Below are positions 15,261 through 24,548 of a DNA stretch of 40,815 bases, piece by piece (within the stretch, counting starts at the first letter, position 1; each line of letters opens with the position of its first letter). This DNA comes from an uncultured Clostridia bacterium (GTDB taxonomy: Bacteria > Bacillota > Clostridia > Oscillospirales > Ruminococcaceae): assembly GCA_947631575.1 (NCBI GenBank), contig CANRLW010000009.1, positions 1 through 40,815 on the forward strand. Reading direction: 5' to 3'. A program made the translations under genes and the position numbers. The notes under the pieces are model-generated. The model searched no databases and was not told the origin of the DNA. It saw only the letters and a list, made by a program, of their open reading frames with translations.

Positions 15261-15666
15261 AAGGAGCGAGATACGCGAGGGCGCTTTTCTGATACTCTAT
15301 CAGACGCTTTTCGGAACATCTCCCGACGAGATAGACGAGCTTAATTCCGAGGCTTTCGATATGGCGAAAAACGAACAGACGGACGAGCTTGTAAGGGGAG
15401 TTTTAGAGCATGACGAGGAAATTCTCGGAGTGATAGCTAAATATTCAAAGACGCGGTCGGTCGCGCGTATTGCAAAGGTCAATATCGTTATACTCAAGAT
15501 CGCGATCTATGAGATGAAGTATTGTGAAAAAGTCCCGAATGCCGTCGCAATAAACGAGGCTGTCGAGCTTTCAAAGAAATATTCTCTTAAATCGGACAGC
15601 TCGTTTATAAACGGAATATTGAATTCGTACATGAAAGAGTTAGAGGGAAACAATGCAGAACACTAA
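15247..15666 (+). CDS. nusB: transcription antitermination factor NusB
   Basis: This 139-residue all-helical NusB binds boxA RNA together with ribosomal protein S10 during rRNA transcription. Recognisable segments are REGAFLILYQTLFG, the ARIAKVNIVILKIAIYEM helix and AINEAVELSKKYS near the C-terminus. It starts inside asp23 with GGGGTG as ribosome binding site and overlaps xseA by 14 bp. Confidence 0.95.
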   Translation: MNRLKRSEIREGAFLILYQTLFGTSPDEIDELNSEAFDMAKNEQTDELVRGVLEHDEEILGVIAKYSKTRSVARIAKVNIVILKIAIYEMKYCEKVPNAVAINEAVELSKKYSLKSDSSFINGILNSYMKELEGNNAEH

Positions 15667-16849
15667 AGAACTTGTTGTAACTCCGTCTAATGTAAACTAT
15701 CTTGTATCCAGCCTGCTGGAAAAAGACAAAAGACTTATGAGCCTGTCGGTGCGCGGCGAAATAACAAACCTGAAGTTTTCCGCTGCGGGACATTGTTATT
15801 TCAGCCTTTCGGACAAGACTTCAAAACTCAGCGCCATTATCTGGAACAGGACTTTCAGCAGGATAGGCGCTGAAATAGAAGAAGGTAAAAGCGTTATCTG
15901 CAAAGGAACAATTTCGGTCTACGAAAACGGGGGAACATACAGCCTTGTTTGTAACGAAGTTGAGACCGAAGGCAGCGGCGAGCAGTCAGCGGCGCTCGAT
16001 GAGCTTGTAAAAAAACTTAAAGCCGAGGGAATTTTCGGCAGGAAACGTCCTCTTCCTAAGTATCCGAAAAAGATAGCGGTCGTTACTTCTCCTACGGGAG
16101 CGGTCGTCCACGACATCGAAAAAACGCTTGAAGGCAGATTTCCCTGTGTAAAGATGCTTGTTGTGCCCGCGGTGGTGCAGGGCGAGGACGCTCCCGATTC
16201 TATAGTTCGCGGCATAGAATACGCACAGAATACAAACGCTGATGTTATCATAATCGCCAGGGGCGGCGGAGCTGCCGAAGACCTCAGCGCTTTTAACAGC
16301 GAGCGCGTTGCGAGAGCGATATTTCAAAGCAAGCCCCCTGTAATAAGCGCCGTCGGTCACGAGATAGACATAACCATTTCCGACCTTGCCGCAGATAAAA
16401 CAGTTCCTACTCCAACGGCGGCTGCAGTCGCGGCAGTACCCGATAAAGAGCAGCTTTTCAAAGAGCTTGGTATGTCCAAAAGCTCTATTTTGTACTGGCT
16501 GGATTTTAAGATCAGTAAGGAACGTGAAAGGGTATCTTTATTTAAAGATAGCATGGACAAGCACCTTGAACGATGCCATCAAAGCAAATTAAGCAGGCTT
16601 TGGGAGTTTATGGAAGATATAAAGCGCTCTATGGAAAAAAAGCTGGAGATAAGCGAGATCACTCTTGAAAAACACAGACAGCTTATTTCCGCTCTTGACC
16701 CGCTTTCAGTCTTAAAGCGCGGGTATTCGACGGTAAAGCTTGGAGAAAAAATAATTTCCGACGCAAAAGAGCTTTCTGTCGGGGATAAAGTTGAAATAAT
16801 GTTCGGCAGCGGCAGCGCAGATGCCGAGATAAAGAAAGTAAGGGAATAA
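15653..16849 (+). CDS. xseA: exodeoxyribonuclease VII large subunit
   Basis: This 398-residue catalytic subunit of the single-strand-specific exonuclease acts in DNA repair. It has an N-terminal OB fold (SVRGEITNLKFSAAGHCYFS, then KLSAIIWNRT) and a catalytic core (IAVVTSPTGAVVHDIEKTL, DVIIIARGGGAAEDLSAFNS, ISAVGHEIDITISDLAADK). A coiled-coil region leads to the C-terminal LKRGYSTVKL motif that contacts XseB. At about 400 residues it is typical for Firmicutes. xseB follows directly. Confidence 0.96.
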   Translation: MQNTKELVVTPSNVNYLVSSLLEKDKRLMSLSVRGEITNLKFSAAGHCYFSLSDKTSKLSAIIWNRTFSRIGAEIEEGKSVICKGTISVYENGGTYSLVCNEVETEGSGEQSAALDELVKKLKAEGIFGRKRPLPKYPKKIAVVTSPTGAVVHDIEKTLEGRFPCVKMLVVPAVVQGEDAPDSIVRGIEYAQNTNADVIIIARGGGAAEDLSAFNSERVARAIFQSKPPVISAVGHEIDITISDLAADKTVPTPTAAAVAAVPDKEQLFKELGMSKSSILYWLDFKISKERERVSLFKDSMDKHLERCHQSKLSRLWEFMEDIKRSMEKKLEISEITLEKHRQLISALDPLSVLKRGYSTVKLGEKIISDAKELSVGDKVEIMFGSGSADAEIKKVRE

Positions 16850-16850
16850 A

Positions 16851-17036
16851 ATGGATTTTAATTTTGAAGAGGCAATGAATAGGCTTTCGGCAATATCGGA
16901 GCTTATGTCCAATAAGAATATTTCTCTTGACGACAGCTTAAAGCTTTATACAGAGGCGGCGGAGCTTATAGAGAAATGCGGAAAATATCTGGACGAGGCA
17001 AAGCTTGTGGTAGAGCAGGCGGAAATGAAGGCATAA
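16851..17036 (+). CDS. xseB: exodeoxyribonuclease VII small subunit
   Basis: This 61-residue XseB contains NFEEAMNRLSAISELM and SLDDSLKLYTEAAELIEKC, the helical hairpin that packs on XseA. It starts one base after the xseA stop. Its TAA shares its last base with the ispA ATG (TAATG), a strong sign of coupled translation. Confidence 0.94.
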   Translation: MDFNFEEAMNRLSAISELMSNKNISLDDSLKLYTEAAELIEKCGKYLDEAKLVVEQAEMKA

Positions 17037-17923
17037 TGAACGTAAAAGAACAGCTCTTAAAATATGCACGAATGACCGAAAATGCGCTCGGAAAATATAT
17101 CCCAAGTGCAGACTGCCCGCAAAAGTCCGTGATAGATGCGGCGCGCTACAGCCTTTCGGCGGGCGGAAAACGCCTCAGACCCGCGCTTGTTATGGAGTTT
17201 TGCAGAGTCTGCGGAGGAAAACCCGAAACGGCGCTGCCTGTGGCGTGTGCAATAGAGATGATGCATACGTTTTCGCTTATTCATGACGATCTTCCGTGTA
17301 TGGACAACGACGACCTGCGGCGCGGAAAACCCTCCTGTCATAAGGCTTTCGGAGAGGCAACGGCTCTGCTTGCGGGCGATGCGCTCGCCATAATGCCGTT
17401 TGAGGTAATAGCAAAGGCAGGACTTGATAAAACCATATCCGCAGAAGACGCGCTAAAAATATCCGCGCTTTTGGCGGAGCTTGCGGGATTTGAGGGAATG
17501 ATAGGCGGTCAGACGCTCGACCTTGAATATGAAAACAAACAGCCGCCGTTGTCCGCAATTGTTGATATGTACAATATGAAAACGTGCGCGCTGCTTGAGT
17601 TTTGCTGTAAAGCAGGCTGTATAGCGGCAGGCGCCGATGAAAGCAAACAGGACGCCGCAGGAAAATTCGGCAGAAGTATAGGACTTGCTTTTCAGATAAC
17701 AGACGATATACTTGATATAACTGCGGATGAAAAAACTCTCGGAAAGCCTATAGGCAGCGACAAGGAAAACGGCAAATACACATATGTTTCCGCGGTCGGT
17801 ATTGACAAGGCAAGAGAGCATGTAAAACAGCTTACGGCAGAGGCAAAAGAGTTTTTAAACGAGTTTTCGGACACGGAGTTTTTAAACGGGCTTGCCGGTA
17901 TGCTTGCCGAAAGAAGTAATTAG
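17036..17923 (+). CDS. ispA: polyprenyl (farnesyl/geranyl) diphosphate synthase
   Basis: This 295-residue trans-isoprenyl diphosphate synthase condenses isopentenyl diphosphate with allylic diphosphates. It supplies farnesyl diphosphate for undecaprenyl and quinone-type lipids. The first Asp-rich motif is HDDLPCMDNDDLRRG near residue 82 and the second is DDILD near residue 223. The Lys/Arg substrate site GGKRLRPALV is also present. The ATG at 17036 overlaps the xseB stop; the longer frame from 16976 would be entirely inside xseB and is rejected. dxs in the same run supplies its C5 precursors through the MEP pathway. Confidence 0.95.
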   Translation: MNVKEQLLKYARMTENALGKYIPSADCPQKSVIDAARYSLSAGGKRLRPALVMEFCRVCGGKPETALPVACAIEMMHTFSLIHDDLPCMDNDDLRRGKPSCHKAFGEATALLAGDALAIMPFEVIAKAGLDKTISAEDALKISALLAELAGFEGMIGGQTLDLEYENKQPPLSAIVDMYNMKTCALLEFCCKAGCIAAGADESKQDAAGKFGRSIGLAFQITDDILDITADEKTLGKPIGSDKENGKYTYVSAVGIDKAREHVKQLTAEAKEFLNEFSDTEFLNGLAGMLAERSN

Positions 17924-17937
17924 GAGGAAGTCTGAAA

Positions 17938-18432
17938 GTGCTTGATATTCTTATGATAAATCCCATTATTTCCGTGGGACTTATTTCGTGGATTATTGCG
18001 CAGATACTTAAAACTATACATTACTCTATAAAATACAAGACATTTAATCCCGAACGCATAACGGGCGCGGGAGGCATGCCCTCCTCCCATTCGTCGCTTG
18101 TCGTTTCGGTTATGATCTATACTCTGCGGTTTAAGGGCTTTGCAAGCTCCGAGTTTGCCTTTTCGGCGCTGCTTGCGGGAATAGTTATCTATGACGCGAT
18201 GAGCGTGCGCTATAACGCGGGTCTTCACGCAAAAGAGCTTAACAAGCTGAGAAAAATTGTAGACGAGCTTGATGACGAAATAACGGCTCTCGGCGGAAGT
18301 GAAGACGATTCGGATATAGAAGACCTTGTAAATCAAAAAGACCTTAAAGAATTTCTGGGGCATACTCCCATAGAAGTAGTGGCGGGCTCGCTTTTGGGAA
18401 TAATAATAGCAATGGCGTTTCCGATCCCGTAA
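17938..18432 (+). CDS. divergent PAP2 family protein (DUF212, YuiD-like)
   Basis: This 164-residue membrane protein has a phosphatase-like signature (ERITGAGGMPSSHSSLV) and a late GHTPIEVVAGSLLGI motif. These correspond to the acid phosphatase/PAP2 motifs in the DUF212 family. In several Firmicutes it lies beside ispA or dxs, suggesting action on prenyl diphosphates or membrane lipids, which is inference. The GTG start at 17938 is chosen because AGGAGGAAG precedes it by 7-8 bases. Between the motifs lies a charged loop (DELDDEITALGGSEDDSDIE). Confidence 0.88.
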   Translation: MLDILMINPIISVGLISWIIAQILKTIHYSIKYKTFNPERITGAGGMPSSHSSLVVSVMIYTLRFKGFASSEFAFSALLAGIVIYDAMSVRYNAGLHAKELNKLRKIVDELDDEITALGGSEDDSDIEDLVNQKDLKEFLGHTPIEVVAGSLLGIIIAMAFPIP

Positions 18433-18455
18433 TACATTTTTCAGGAGGGCAGGTC

Positions 18456-20318
18456 GTGTATCTCTCAGACGACATAAATCACGATAAAATATCAAATCTT
18501 ACTATTCCGCAGCTAAGGCAGCTCTGCAAGGAACTTCGCGGCTGCATTTTGCATACTACCGTAAAAAACGGCGGACATCTGTCCTCAAATCTCGGAACAG
18601 TGGAGCTTACCGTTGCTCTCCACTGTGTGTTTGACGTGTTCGGCGAGGACAAAATAGTCTGGGACGTAGGACATCAGTCTTATGCCCATAAACTTCTTAC
18701 AGGCAGATATTCGCGCTTTGAAACATTAAGACAAAAAGACGGACTTTCGGGTTTTTCAAGACCCGATGAAAGCAAGGCTGATGCGTTTATCTCCGGACAC
18801 AGCAGCACATCAGTTTCCGCCGCATACGGTATTTCCGAGGCAATGCGTCTTTGCGGAAAGGAAGGCGCGGTCGCGGCGGTCGTAGGCGACGGTGCATTGA
18901 CGGGCGGAATGGTATACGAGGCGCTCAACAATGCGGGAAAGACCGCCTCTAATCTTACTCTTGTGCTTAATGACAACGCCATGTCAATAGGCAAGAACAA
19001 GGGCGCTCTTGCTCGGTATCTTGCGCATATCCGTTCTACAAAAAAATATTATAAAGCAAAAGAACATGTAAAGAGCGTGCTTTCTGCAATTCCCGTTGTA
19101 GGAAAACCTGTCGAGGATATCATAACCGATGTAAAACGCCTTATAAAGCAGACGCTCTACGACAGCAGCAATATGTTTGAAAACTTAGGCTTTACTTATA
19201 TCGGACCTGTTGACGGGCATAACCTCGAAGACCTTATTGAGGCGCTCACTGTTGCAAAGTTTGTAAAGCGCCCGTGTATCGTCCATGTCTTTACCAAAAA
19301 GGGAAAAGGCTATAAACCCGCGCAGGATAATCCCGGAAAATACCATGCCATAGGAAAAGGCGGCGTAGCGGTCGAGTATAATAACGACGAGTTCAACACT
19401 CCGCGGACTTATTCGGAAATGTTCGGTCAGGAGCTTGCGCGTCTGGGTAAAAAAGACAGGCGCATATGCGCCGTGACTGCGGCGATGAAATACGCCGTAG
19501 GACTAAATTATTTCAAGAACTTTTTCCCCGCAAGATTTTATGATACGGGAATAGCCGAACAGCACAGCGTGACATTTGCCGCGGGACTTTCAACGGGAGG
19601 TATGCTGCCCGTGTTCGCTGTTTATTCGACATTTTTACAGCGCGGCTTTGACCAGATTATACATGACTGCGCGATAGAAAAAACGCATATTACTCTTGCA
19701 ATTGACCGGGCGGGCTTTGTCGGCGAGGACGGAGAAACACACCAGGGAATTTTCGATGTGCCGATGCTCAGAATGATACCGAACACAACGGTATATTCTC
19801 CCGCGTCATTTGCCGAGCTTAAACAGTGCTTATACCGCGCGATTTATGAAACAGAGGGAATAGCTGCCGTCCGTTATCCCAAAGGAAACGAGTTCTGCGA
19901 TATTGACGAGCGGTTTTCGGCGGCAATGTTGCCCACAAGAGATTATTACTATTCGGGAAAAAGTTCCGACGTTCTTGCCATAACATACGGAAGGATTTCT
20001 CTTAATTGCGCGAAAGCCTGCGAAAAGGCAAACGCCGATATGTTAAGGCTCGTGAAAATAAACCCTCTCCCAAAGGAAATTATCGAAACCGCGAAGAAAT
20101 ACAAGAAAGTTGTATTTTTTGAAGAAGGCTCGCAAAAAGGCGGGGTAGGAGAAGGGCTTGCAGTTGAGCTTATGGGCGAAGATTGCAATACAAAGGTAGA
20201 AATTGTCGCGGTAAAGGGCGGTTTTGTCCCTGCGGCAAGCGTCGAAGAGCAGTTTGAAATGTACGGCTTGTCCGAGGATAAAATGGCTATGCGGCTGAAA
20301 GATCAAGAGCCAAAATGA
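18456..20318 (+). CDS. dxs: 1-deoxy-D-xylulose-5-phosphate synthase
   Basis: This 620-residue thiamine-diphosphate enzyme makes DXP from pyruvate and glyceraldehyde 3-phosphate, the first step of the MEP isoprenoid pathway. Visible are the substrate/TPP motifs GGHLSSNLGTVELTVALH, WDVGHQSYAHKLLTGR, VVGDGALTGGMVYEALNNAG and NDNAMSIGKNKGA. Also present are the transketolase glutamate in TGIAEQHSVTFAAGL and the C-terminal domain EEGSQKGGVGEGL. It starts with GTG at 18456 after AGGAGGG. The stop overlaps tlyA by ATGA. Confidence 0.96.
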   Translation: MYLSDDINHDKISNLTIPQLRQLCKELRGCILHTTVKNGGHLSSNLGTVELTVALHCVFDVFGEDKIVWDVGHQSYAHKLLTGRYSRFETLRQKDGLSGFSRPDESKADAFISGHSSTSVSAAYGISEAMRLCGKEGAVAAVVGDGALTGGMVYEALNNAGKTASNLTLVLNDNAMSIGKNKGALARYLAHIRSTKKYYKAKEHVKSVLSAIPVVGKPVEDIITDVKRLIKQTLYDSSNMFENLGFTYIGPVDGHNLEDLIEALTVAKFVKRPCIVHVFTKKGKGYKPAQDNPGKYHAIGKGGVAVEYNNDEFNTPRTYSEMFGQELARLGKKDRRICAVTAAMKYAVGLNYFKNFFPARFYDTGIAEQHSVTFAAGLSTGGMLPVFAVYSTFLQRGFDQIIHDCAIEKTHITLAIDRAGFVGEDGETHQGIFDVPMLRMIPNTTVYSPASFAELKQCLYRAIYETEGIAAVRYPKGNEFCDIDERFSAAMLPTRDYYYSGKSSDVLAITYGRISLNCAKACEKANADMLRLVKINPLPKEIIETAKKYKKVVFFEEGSQKGGVGEGLAVELMGEDCNTKVEIVAVKGGFVPAASVEEQFEMYGLSEDKMAMRLKDQEPK

Positions 20319-21037
20319 GGATAGATGTTTATCTTGCAAGAAACGGCTCGTGTCCGAGCAGGACAGCCGCGGCGAGACTCGTTGAACAAGGCGGCGTTTC
20401 GGTAAACGGAACTGCGGTCTTAAAACCGTCGTTCGATATAGGCGAGAATGACGAGGTTTCAATTCTCGAAGAAAAGCAGCTCAGATACGTCGGGCGCGGA
20501 GGATTGAAACTTGAAAGGGCAATAGAAGTTTTCGGGCTTGAACTTAAAGATAAAACCTGCGTAGATGTCGGCGCGTCTACGGGTGGTTTTACGGATTGTA
20601 TGCTGCAACACGGCGCGGAGCTTGTATATGCGGTCGATGTCGGAACAGCCCAGCTCGCCGAAAAGCTGAAAAGCGACAACCGCGTAATTTCTCTCGAACA
20701 GACCGATATCCGTGATTTTACGCTTGAAAAGCCTGCCGATTTTATAGGCGCGGACGTTTCGTTCATCTCGCAAAAGCTCATTTTGCCGCACATTTTCCGA
20801 TTGTTAAGGGACGGCGGAGCGGCGGTCGTACTGATAAAGCCGCAGTTTGAGGTAGGAAATAAAAATCTCCTCACCAAAAAGGGCATTGTAAAAGATGAAA
20901 AGCTAAGGCTGAAAGTAGTAAATGAGTTGGTTAATTTCGCCCAAGAGTGCGGTTTTTCCGTTGTAGGAACGGAAATTTCGCCTGTGACGGGCGGCGACGG
21001 AAATGTCGAATATCTTCTTGTATTAAGAAAGGAATAA
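20315..21037 (+). CDS. tlyA: TlyA family rRNA 2'-O-methyltransferase (hemolysin A-like)
   Basis: This 240-residue protein has an N-terminal S4 RNA-binding domain (MRIDVYLARNGSCPSRTAAA). An FtsJ-like methyltransferase domain follows, with the SAM motif VDVGASTGGFTDCMLQHGA and the motif VLIKPQFEVG. Members methylate ribose in 16S and 23S rRNA; the haemolysin name is historical. The gene overlaps the dxs stop by four bases. The dxs-tlyA-nadK-argR-recN order is a conserved Firmicute arrangement. Confidence 0.94.
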   Translation: MRIDVYLARNGSCPSRTAAARLVEQGGVSVNGTAVLKPSFDIGENDEVSILEEKQLRYVGRGGLKLERAIEVFGLELKDKTCVDVGASTGGFTDCMLQHGAELVYAVDVGTAQLAEKLKSDNRVISLEQTDIRDFTLEKPADFIGADVSFISQKLILPHIFRLLRDGGAAVVLIKPQFEVGNKNLLTKKGIVKDEKLRLKVVNELVNFAQECGFSVVGTEISPVTGGDGNVEYLLVLRKE

Positions 21038-21040
21038 GGT

Positions 21041-21895
21041 ATGAAAGTTCTTATAGTGTTCAATATGGGAAAAACAGGTGCGGCGACGCAATCCAGAAAG
21101 ATAGCGCAGTTTCTTAAAGCCGCGGGGATAACGCCGTGTATATTCGGAGAGAATACGCTCTTTGTTGAAAAAGTCGGAGCGGAGGTCGTAGAGTCCCCCG
21201 AGGGCTGCGATTATATAATAACTGTCGGCGGCGACGGTACTATACTGCGCTGGGGAAAAGTCGCGGCAGAATACGGCATTCCGCTTTTGGGAGTAAACTT
21301 CGGCAGGCTCGGCTTTATGGCAACGGTAGAGGCGGAGGACATATGGAAGATCCCCGACATTTTAAACTCAAATCACCCCGTAACGCCGCGAATGATGCTT
21401 GACTGTAAGCTTATACGCGACGGCGAAGTCATCTTCTCCGAGCAGATATTGAACGACGTAACCATTTCCCGCAGTAGCCGTTCAAGACTTCCCGAATATA
21501 TGATATACTGCGGCGACAGCGAGGTGACCCGTGTCCGTGCTGACGGCATTATTTTAAGCACACCCACAGGCTCTACCGCATATTCGCTTTCCGCGGGAGG
21601 ACCTATAATCTCTCCCGATATGGAGTGTATCGAGTTTACGGCGCTTTGCCCGCATACTCTTTTTAACCGTACAATGATCTTCTCCGCAAAGCAGAAAGTG
21701 ACCGCGCGCGTTTGCCACTACGGCGACAGCACCGCTACAATTTCCGCAGACGGCGGCATGGCAGTTCCGTTTTTAGAGGGCGACGTTTTGCAGCTTACCC
21801 GTTATGAAAAGGATCTGCTGCTTATAGAAACGGGCGAAGGATTTTACGGAGTAATTCACAACAAGCTGTTGACGCCGATAAAGGACGGAGAATAA
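21041..21895 (+). CDS. nadK: NAD kinase
   Basis: This 284-residue kinase makes NADP from NAD. Motifs include TVGGDGTILRWGK (the GGDGT phosphate-binding loop), GVNFGRLGFMATVE and the NAD-contact segment STPTGSTAYSLSAGGPI. It starts 3 bp after tlyA with AAGG as ribosome binding site. Confidence 0.96.
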   Translation: MKVLIVFNMGKTGAATQSRKIAQFLKAAGITPCIFGENTLFVEKVGAEVVESPEGCDYIITVGGDGTILRWGKVAAEYGIPLLGVNFGRLGFMATVEAEDIWKIPDILNSNHPVTPRMMLDCKLIRDGEVIFSEQILNDVTISRSSRSRLPEYMIYCGDSEVTRVRADGIILSTPTGSTAYSLSAGGPIISPDMECIEFTALCPHTLFNRTMIFSAKQKVTARVCHYGDSTATISADGGMAVPFLEGDVLQLTRYEKDLLLIETGEGFYGVIHNKLLTPIKDGE

Positions 21896-21904
21896 GGAGC
21901 GCAT

Positions 21905-22351
21905 ATGAAAAAGAAAGCGCGTCAGCTCCTTATAATGGAAATAATATCGCAGAACGAAGTAGAAACTCAGAATCAGCTCATGCAGCTTTTGGAAGAGCGC
22001 GGTGTAAAAACCGCCCAGGCTACTTTGTCGCGCGATATTGCGGAGCTGCGTATAGAAAAGTGTATGTCCGAAAGCGGAGTGTCGTGTTATTATTCGGGGA
22101 TATCGGACGAAGAACTGACATACAGCGACATTTTTGCCCAGTCTGTTATATCCGTTGATTACGCGGCGAACATTGTTGTTATGAAGTGCCATTCGGGACT
22201 TGCGGACGCGGCTTGTAAGGTCGTAGACGAGCGCAGGATTAGCTCTGTCATGGGAACGATAGCGGGCGACGACACCGTATTTATTCTCACAAAAACCGAA
22301 AATCACGCTAAGGCGCTTTCGATCCAGCTCGCAAGAATGATGAGGAGATAG
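21905..22351 (+). CDS. argR: arginine repressor ArgR/AhrC
   Basis: This 148-residue hexameric arginine-responsive DNA-binding protein starts KKKARQLLIMEIISQNEVE. The N-terminal winged helix contains TAQATLSRDIAELRIEK. The C-terminal oligomerisation domain has VVMKCHSGLADAACKVVDE and GTIAGDDTVFIL, where the GDD segment contacts arginine. Position between nadK and recN is the usual Firmicute location. In Bacillus the homologue controls arginine biosynthesis and catabolism. Confidence 0.95.
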   Translation: MKKKARQLLIMEIISQNEVETQNQLMQLLEERGVKTAQATLSRDIAELRIEKCMSESGVSCYYSGISDEELTYSDIFAQSVISVDYAANIVVMKCHSGLADAACKVVDERRISSVMGTIAGDDTVFILTKTENHAKALSIQLARMMRR

Positions 22352-22375
22352 CGTTTTACTTGGGTTTATGGGAAT

Positions 22376-22819
22376 ATGGAATTTATTGAAGTCAAAACGA
22401 ACAAGCGGGCGTATATTGATCTGCTTTTGCTTGGCGACGAGCAGGAAGATATGATCGAAAAATATCTTGACAGAGGGACAATGTACGCGCTCATGGAAAA
22501 TGACGTTAAAGCAGTATGTGTTGTCACCGACGAGGGAAATTCTGTTCTTGAAATAAAGAATATCGCCGTAAAAGCCGAGTATCAGCAGATGGGATACGGA
22601 AAAAAGCTTATAGGATTTATCGAGAGGAAATATAAAGGTTTATATAATGTCCTAAAAGTCGGAACAGGCGACAGTCCGCTTACTATCCCGTTTTATAAAA
22701 AGTGCGGTTTTAAGGAAACATACAGGGTAAAAAATTTCTTTGTCGATAATTATGACCACCCTATTTTTGAATGTGGCAGGCAGTTGGTCGATATGGTATA
22801 CCTTGAAAAAGCGCTTTAA
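22376..22819 (+). CDS. GNAT family N-acetyltransferase
   Basis: This 147-residue protein has the GNAT acetyl-CoA loop YQQMGYGKKLIGFIE (Q..G.G pattern) after the beta strand LEIKNIAVKAEY. The C-terminal FYKKCGFKETYRVKNFF segment is also typical. The substrate is not predictable. Similar proteins are related to B. subtilis YvbK, so a small-molecule or aminoglycoside-like acceptor is possible. It sits between argR and recN, which are adjacent in many Firmicutes, so it looks like a lineage-specific addition in the same orientation. Confidence 0.85.
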   Translation: MEFIEVKTNKRAYIDLLLLGDEQEDMIEKYLDRGTMYALMENDVKAVCVVTDEGNSVLEIKNIAVKAEYQQMGYGKKLIGFIERKYKGLYNVLKVGTGDSPLTIPFYKKCGFKETYRVKNFFVDNYDHPIFECGRQLVDMVYLEKAL

Positions 22820-22861
22820 GATAATAGATCATAGACTGTAAAGCAATTAAGGAGCAACAAA

Positions 22862-24508
22862 ATGTTAAGAGAGCTGTCAATTGAAAATCTTGCGGTTATC
22901 GAGCGCGGAAACGCTCGGTTCTGCGGCAGCTTTAACGTTTTTACGGGTGAAACGGGCGCGGGAAAAAGCGTGCTTATCGGCGGGATAAACGCTATCTTGG
23001 GTCAGCGCGTCAGTCGCGACATTGTTCGTTCGGGCGAACAAAAGGCAGTCGTTTCCGCGCTTTTTGACGACATACCCGCTTTAGCAGCCGAAAAGCTCAA
23101 AGAGCTTGGCTTTGAAGAATGTGAAGAGGTAGTTTTATCGCGTGAAATTTTTGCGGACGGAAAAAGCTCCGCTCACATAAACGGCAGGACGGCGACAGCG
23201 GCAATGCTCAAAGAAATAGCCGGCTTACTTATTGACATTCACGGTCAGCATGACAACCGTATACTTATGTCAAATGAAAACCAGCTCGATATTCTCGACA
23301 GATATGCGGGAATAACCGACAGGATAAACGAATATCACGCGCTCTTCCGTGATTTTTCAAGTACCTCGCGCGATCTTAAAATGCTCAGAGGAGACCTCGA
23401 CAGCATAGACTTCAAGACCGAACGTCTTAAAGCCGTTATTTCCGAGCTTGAACCGTTGGAGCTTGAAAAGGGGAGCGGGAAATATCTCGAAGAAAAGCTT
23501 GAATATGCGAGAAAAGCCTCAAAAATAACAGACGCCGCGCAAAAGGCATTATCCGCGCTTTCCGCAGACGGCGGGTGTATAGACGCGCTAAGAGACGCGG
23601 TTAGTTATCTTAAAAGCATTTCCGACTTAGAGCCCGAAACCGCCGGGCTTTGCGAAAGGCTTTCGGCTGTTGTGTCGGAGGCAAACGACATTTCCGATGA
23701 GATCTACAGTATCTGCGATAAATACAGCGACAACAACGAGGCTGAACTTGCCGACAAAATGTCGCTTTTAAAAACGGCAATGCGAAAATACAACCGTACT
23801 GCCGATGAGCTTATGTATTATCTTGATGACTGCAAGGCGGAGCTTGAAGATCTGGCGAACGCAAATGCGCGCGCGGCAGAGCTTGACAGGAAAAAACATG
23901 AGCTTGCAATACAGGTAAAAGCCGCGGCAGGCGAGATATCAAAGCTAAGAAAAGTAGCTGCCGAGAGATTTGCAGAGGAAATAAAAAACGAGCTTACGTT
24001 TCTCGATATGCCCGATGTGAGGATAGTTTTCGCGGTAAAGCCCGATAAAATTTCAATAAGCGGAATGGACCTCGTAGAGCTTATGATATCCGCAAACGCG
24101 GGCGAAGAGCCTAAGCCGATAAATAAGATAGCGTCGGGCGGCGAATTGTCGAGAATAATGCTTGCAATAAAGTGCGTTTTTGCGAAAAGCGACGATATGC
24201 CGACGCTTATCTTCGACGAGATAGATACGGGAATAAGCGGGCGCGCCGCGCAGAAAGTAGGCATTAAATTAAAGGAACTGTCGCGCTCACGCCAGGTCAT
24301 GTGCGTAACGCATCTGGCGCAGATAGCCGCGAAAGCCGAGCAGCATCTTTCGCTTGAAAAAACCGTCGAAAACGGCAGGACTTATACCAGAATAACAGAG
24401 CTTGACCGTAAAGGAAGAATTCGCGAAATTGCGCGCATTATTGACGGAAGTGAAAATAATTCTGCAAGCCTTACGGCAGCCGAAGAAATGCTCAAAGAAG
24501 ATCAGTGA
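22862..24508 (+). CDS. recN: DNA repair protein RecN
   Basis: This 548-residue SMC-like ATPase acts early at DNA double-strand breaks. Head motifs are FNVFTGETGAGKSVLIGGI (Walker A), the Q-loop region IDIHGQHDNRIL, the ABC signature SGGELSRIMLAI and Walker B PTLIFDEIDTGISGRAA. The middle is a coiled coil of about 200 residues. The ribosome binding site AAGGAG lies 9 bases before the ATG. It is the last gene of the asp23-recN run and ends at an intrinsic terminator at 24513-24544. Confidence 0.96.
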   Translation: MLRELSIENLAVIERGNARFCGSFNVFTGETGAGKSVLIGGINAILGQRVSRDIVRSGEQKAVVSALFDDIPALAAEKLKELGFEECEEVVLSREIFADGKSSAHINGRTATAAMLKEIAGLLIDIHGQHDNRILMSNENQLDILDRYAGITDRINEYHALFRDFSSTSRDLKMLRGDLDSIDFKTERLKAVISELEPLELEKGSGKYLEEKLEYARKASKITDAAQKALSALSADGGCIDALRDAVSYLKSISDLEPETAGLCERLSAVVSEANDISDEIYSICDKYSDNNEAELADKMSLLKTAMRKYNRTADELMYYLDDCKAELEDLANANARAAELDRKKHELAIQVKAAAGEISKLRKVAAERFAEEIKNELTFLDMPDVRIVFAVKPDKISISGMDLVELMISANAGEEPKPINKIASGGELSRIMLAIKCVFAKSDDMPTLIFDEIDTGISGRAAQKVGIKLKELSRSRQVMCVTHLAQIAAKAEQHLSLEKTVENGRTYTRITELDRKGRIREIARIIDGSENNSASLTAAEEMLKEDQ

Positions 24509-24512
24509 TATA

Positions 24513-24544
24513 AAAAAAGGGGAATTTTAAATTCCCCTTTTATT
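24513..24544. terminator. bidirectional intrinsic terminator between recN and gatB
   Basis: An A-rich tract, GGGGAATTT, AAATTCCCC and a T-rich tail form an almost perfect palindrome. It lies 4 bp after the recN stop and 4 bp before the gatB stop, so it can serve both convergent transcripts. Confidence 0.9.
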
Positions 24545-24548
24545 GATT

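Noticed and set aside
22826-22850. AGACTGTAAAG sequence before recN as another element end
   Set aside because: Only about ten bases match; no right end, core or flanking repeat accompanies it.
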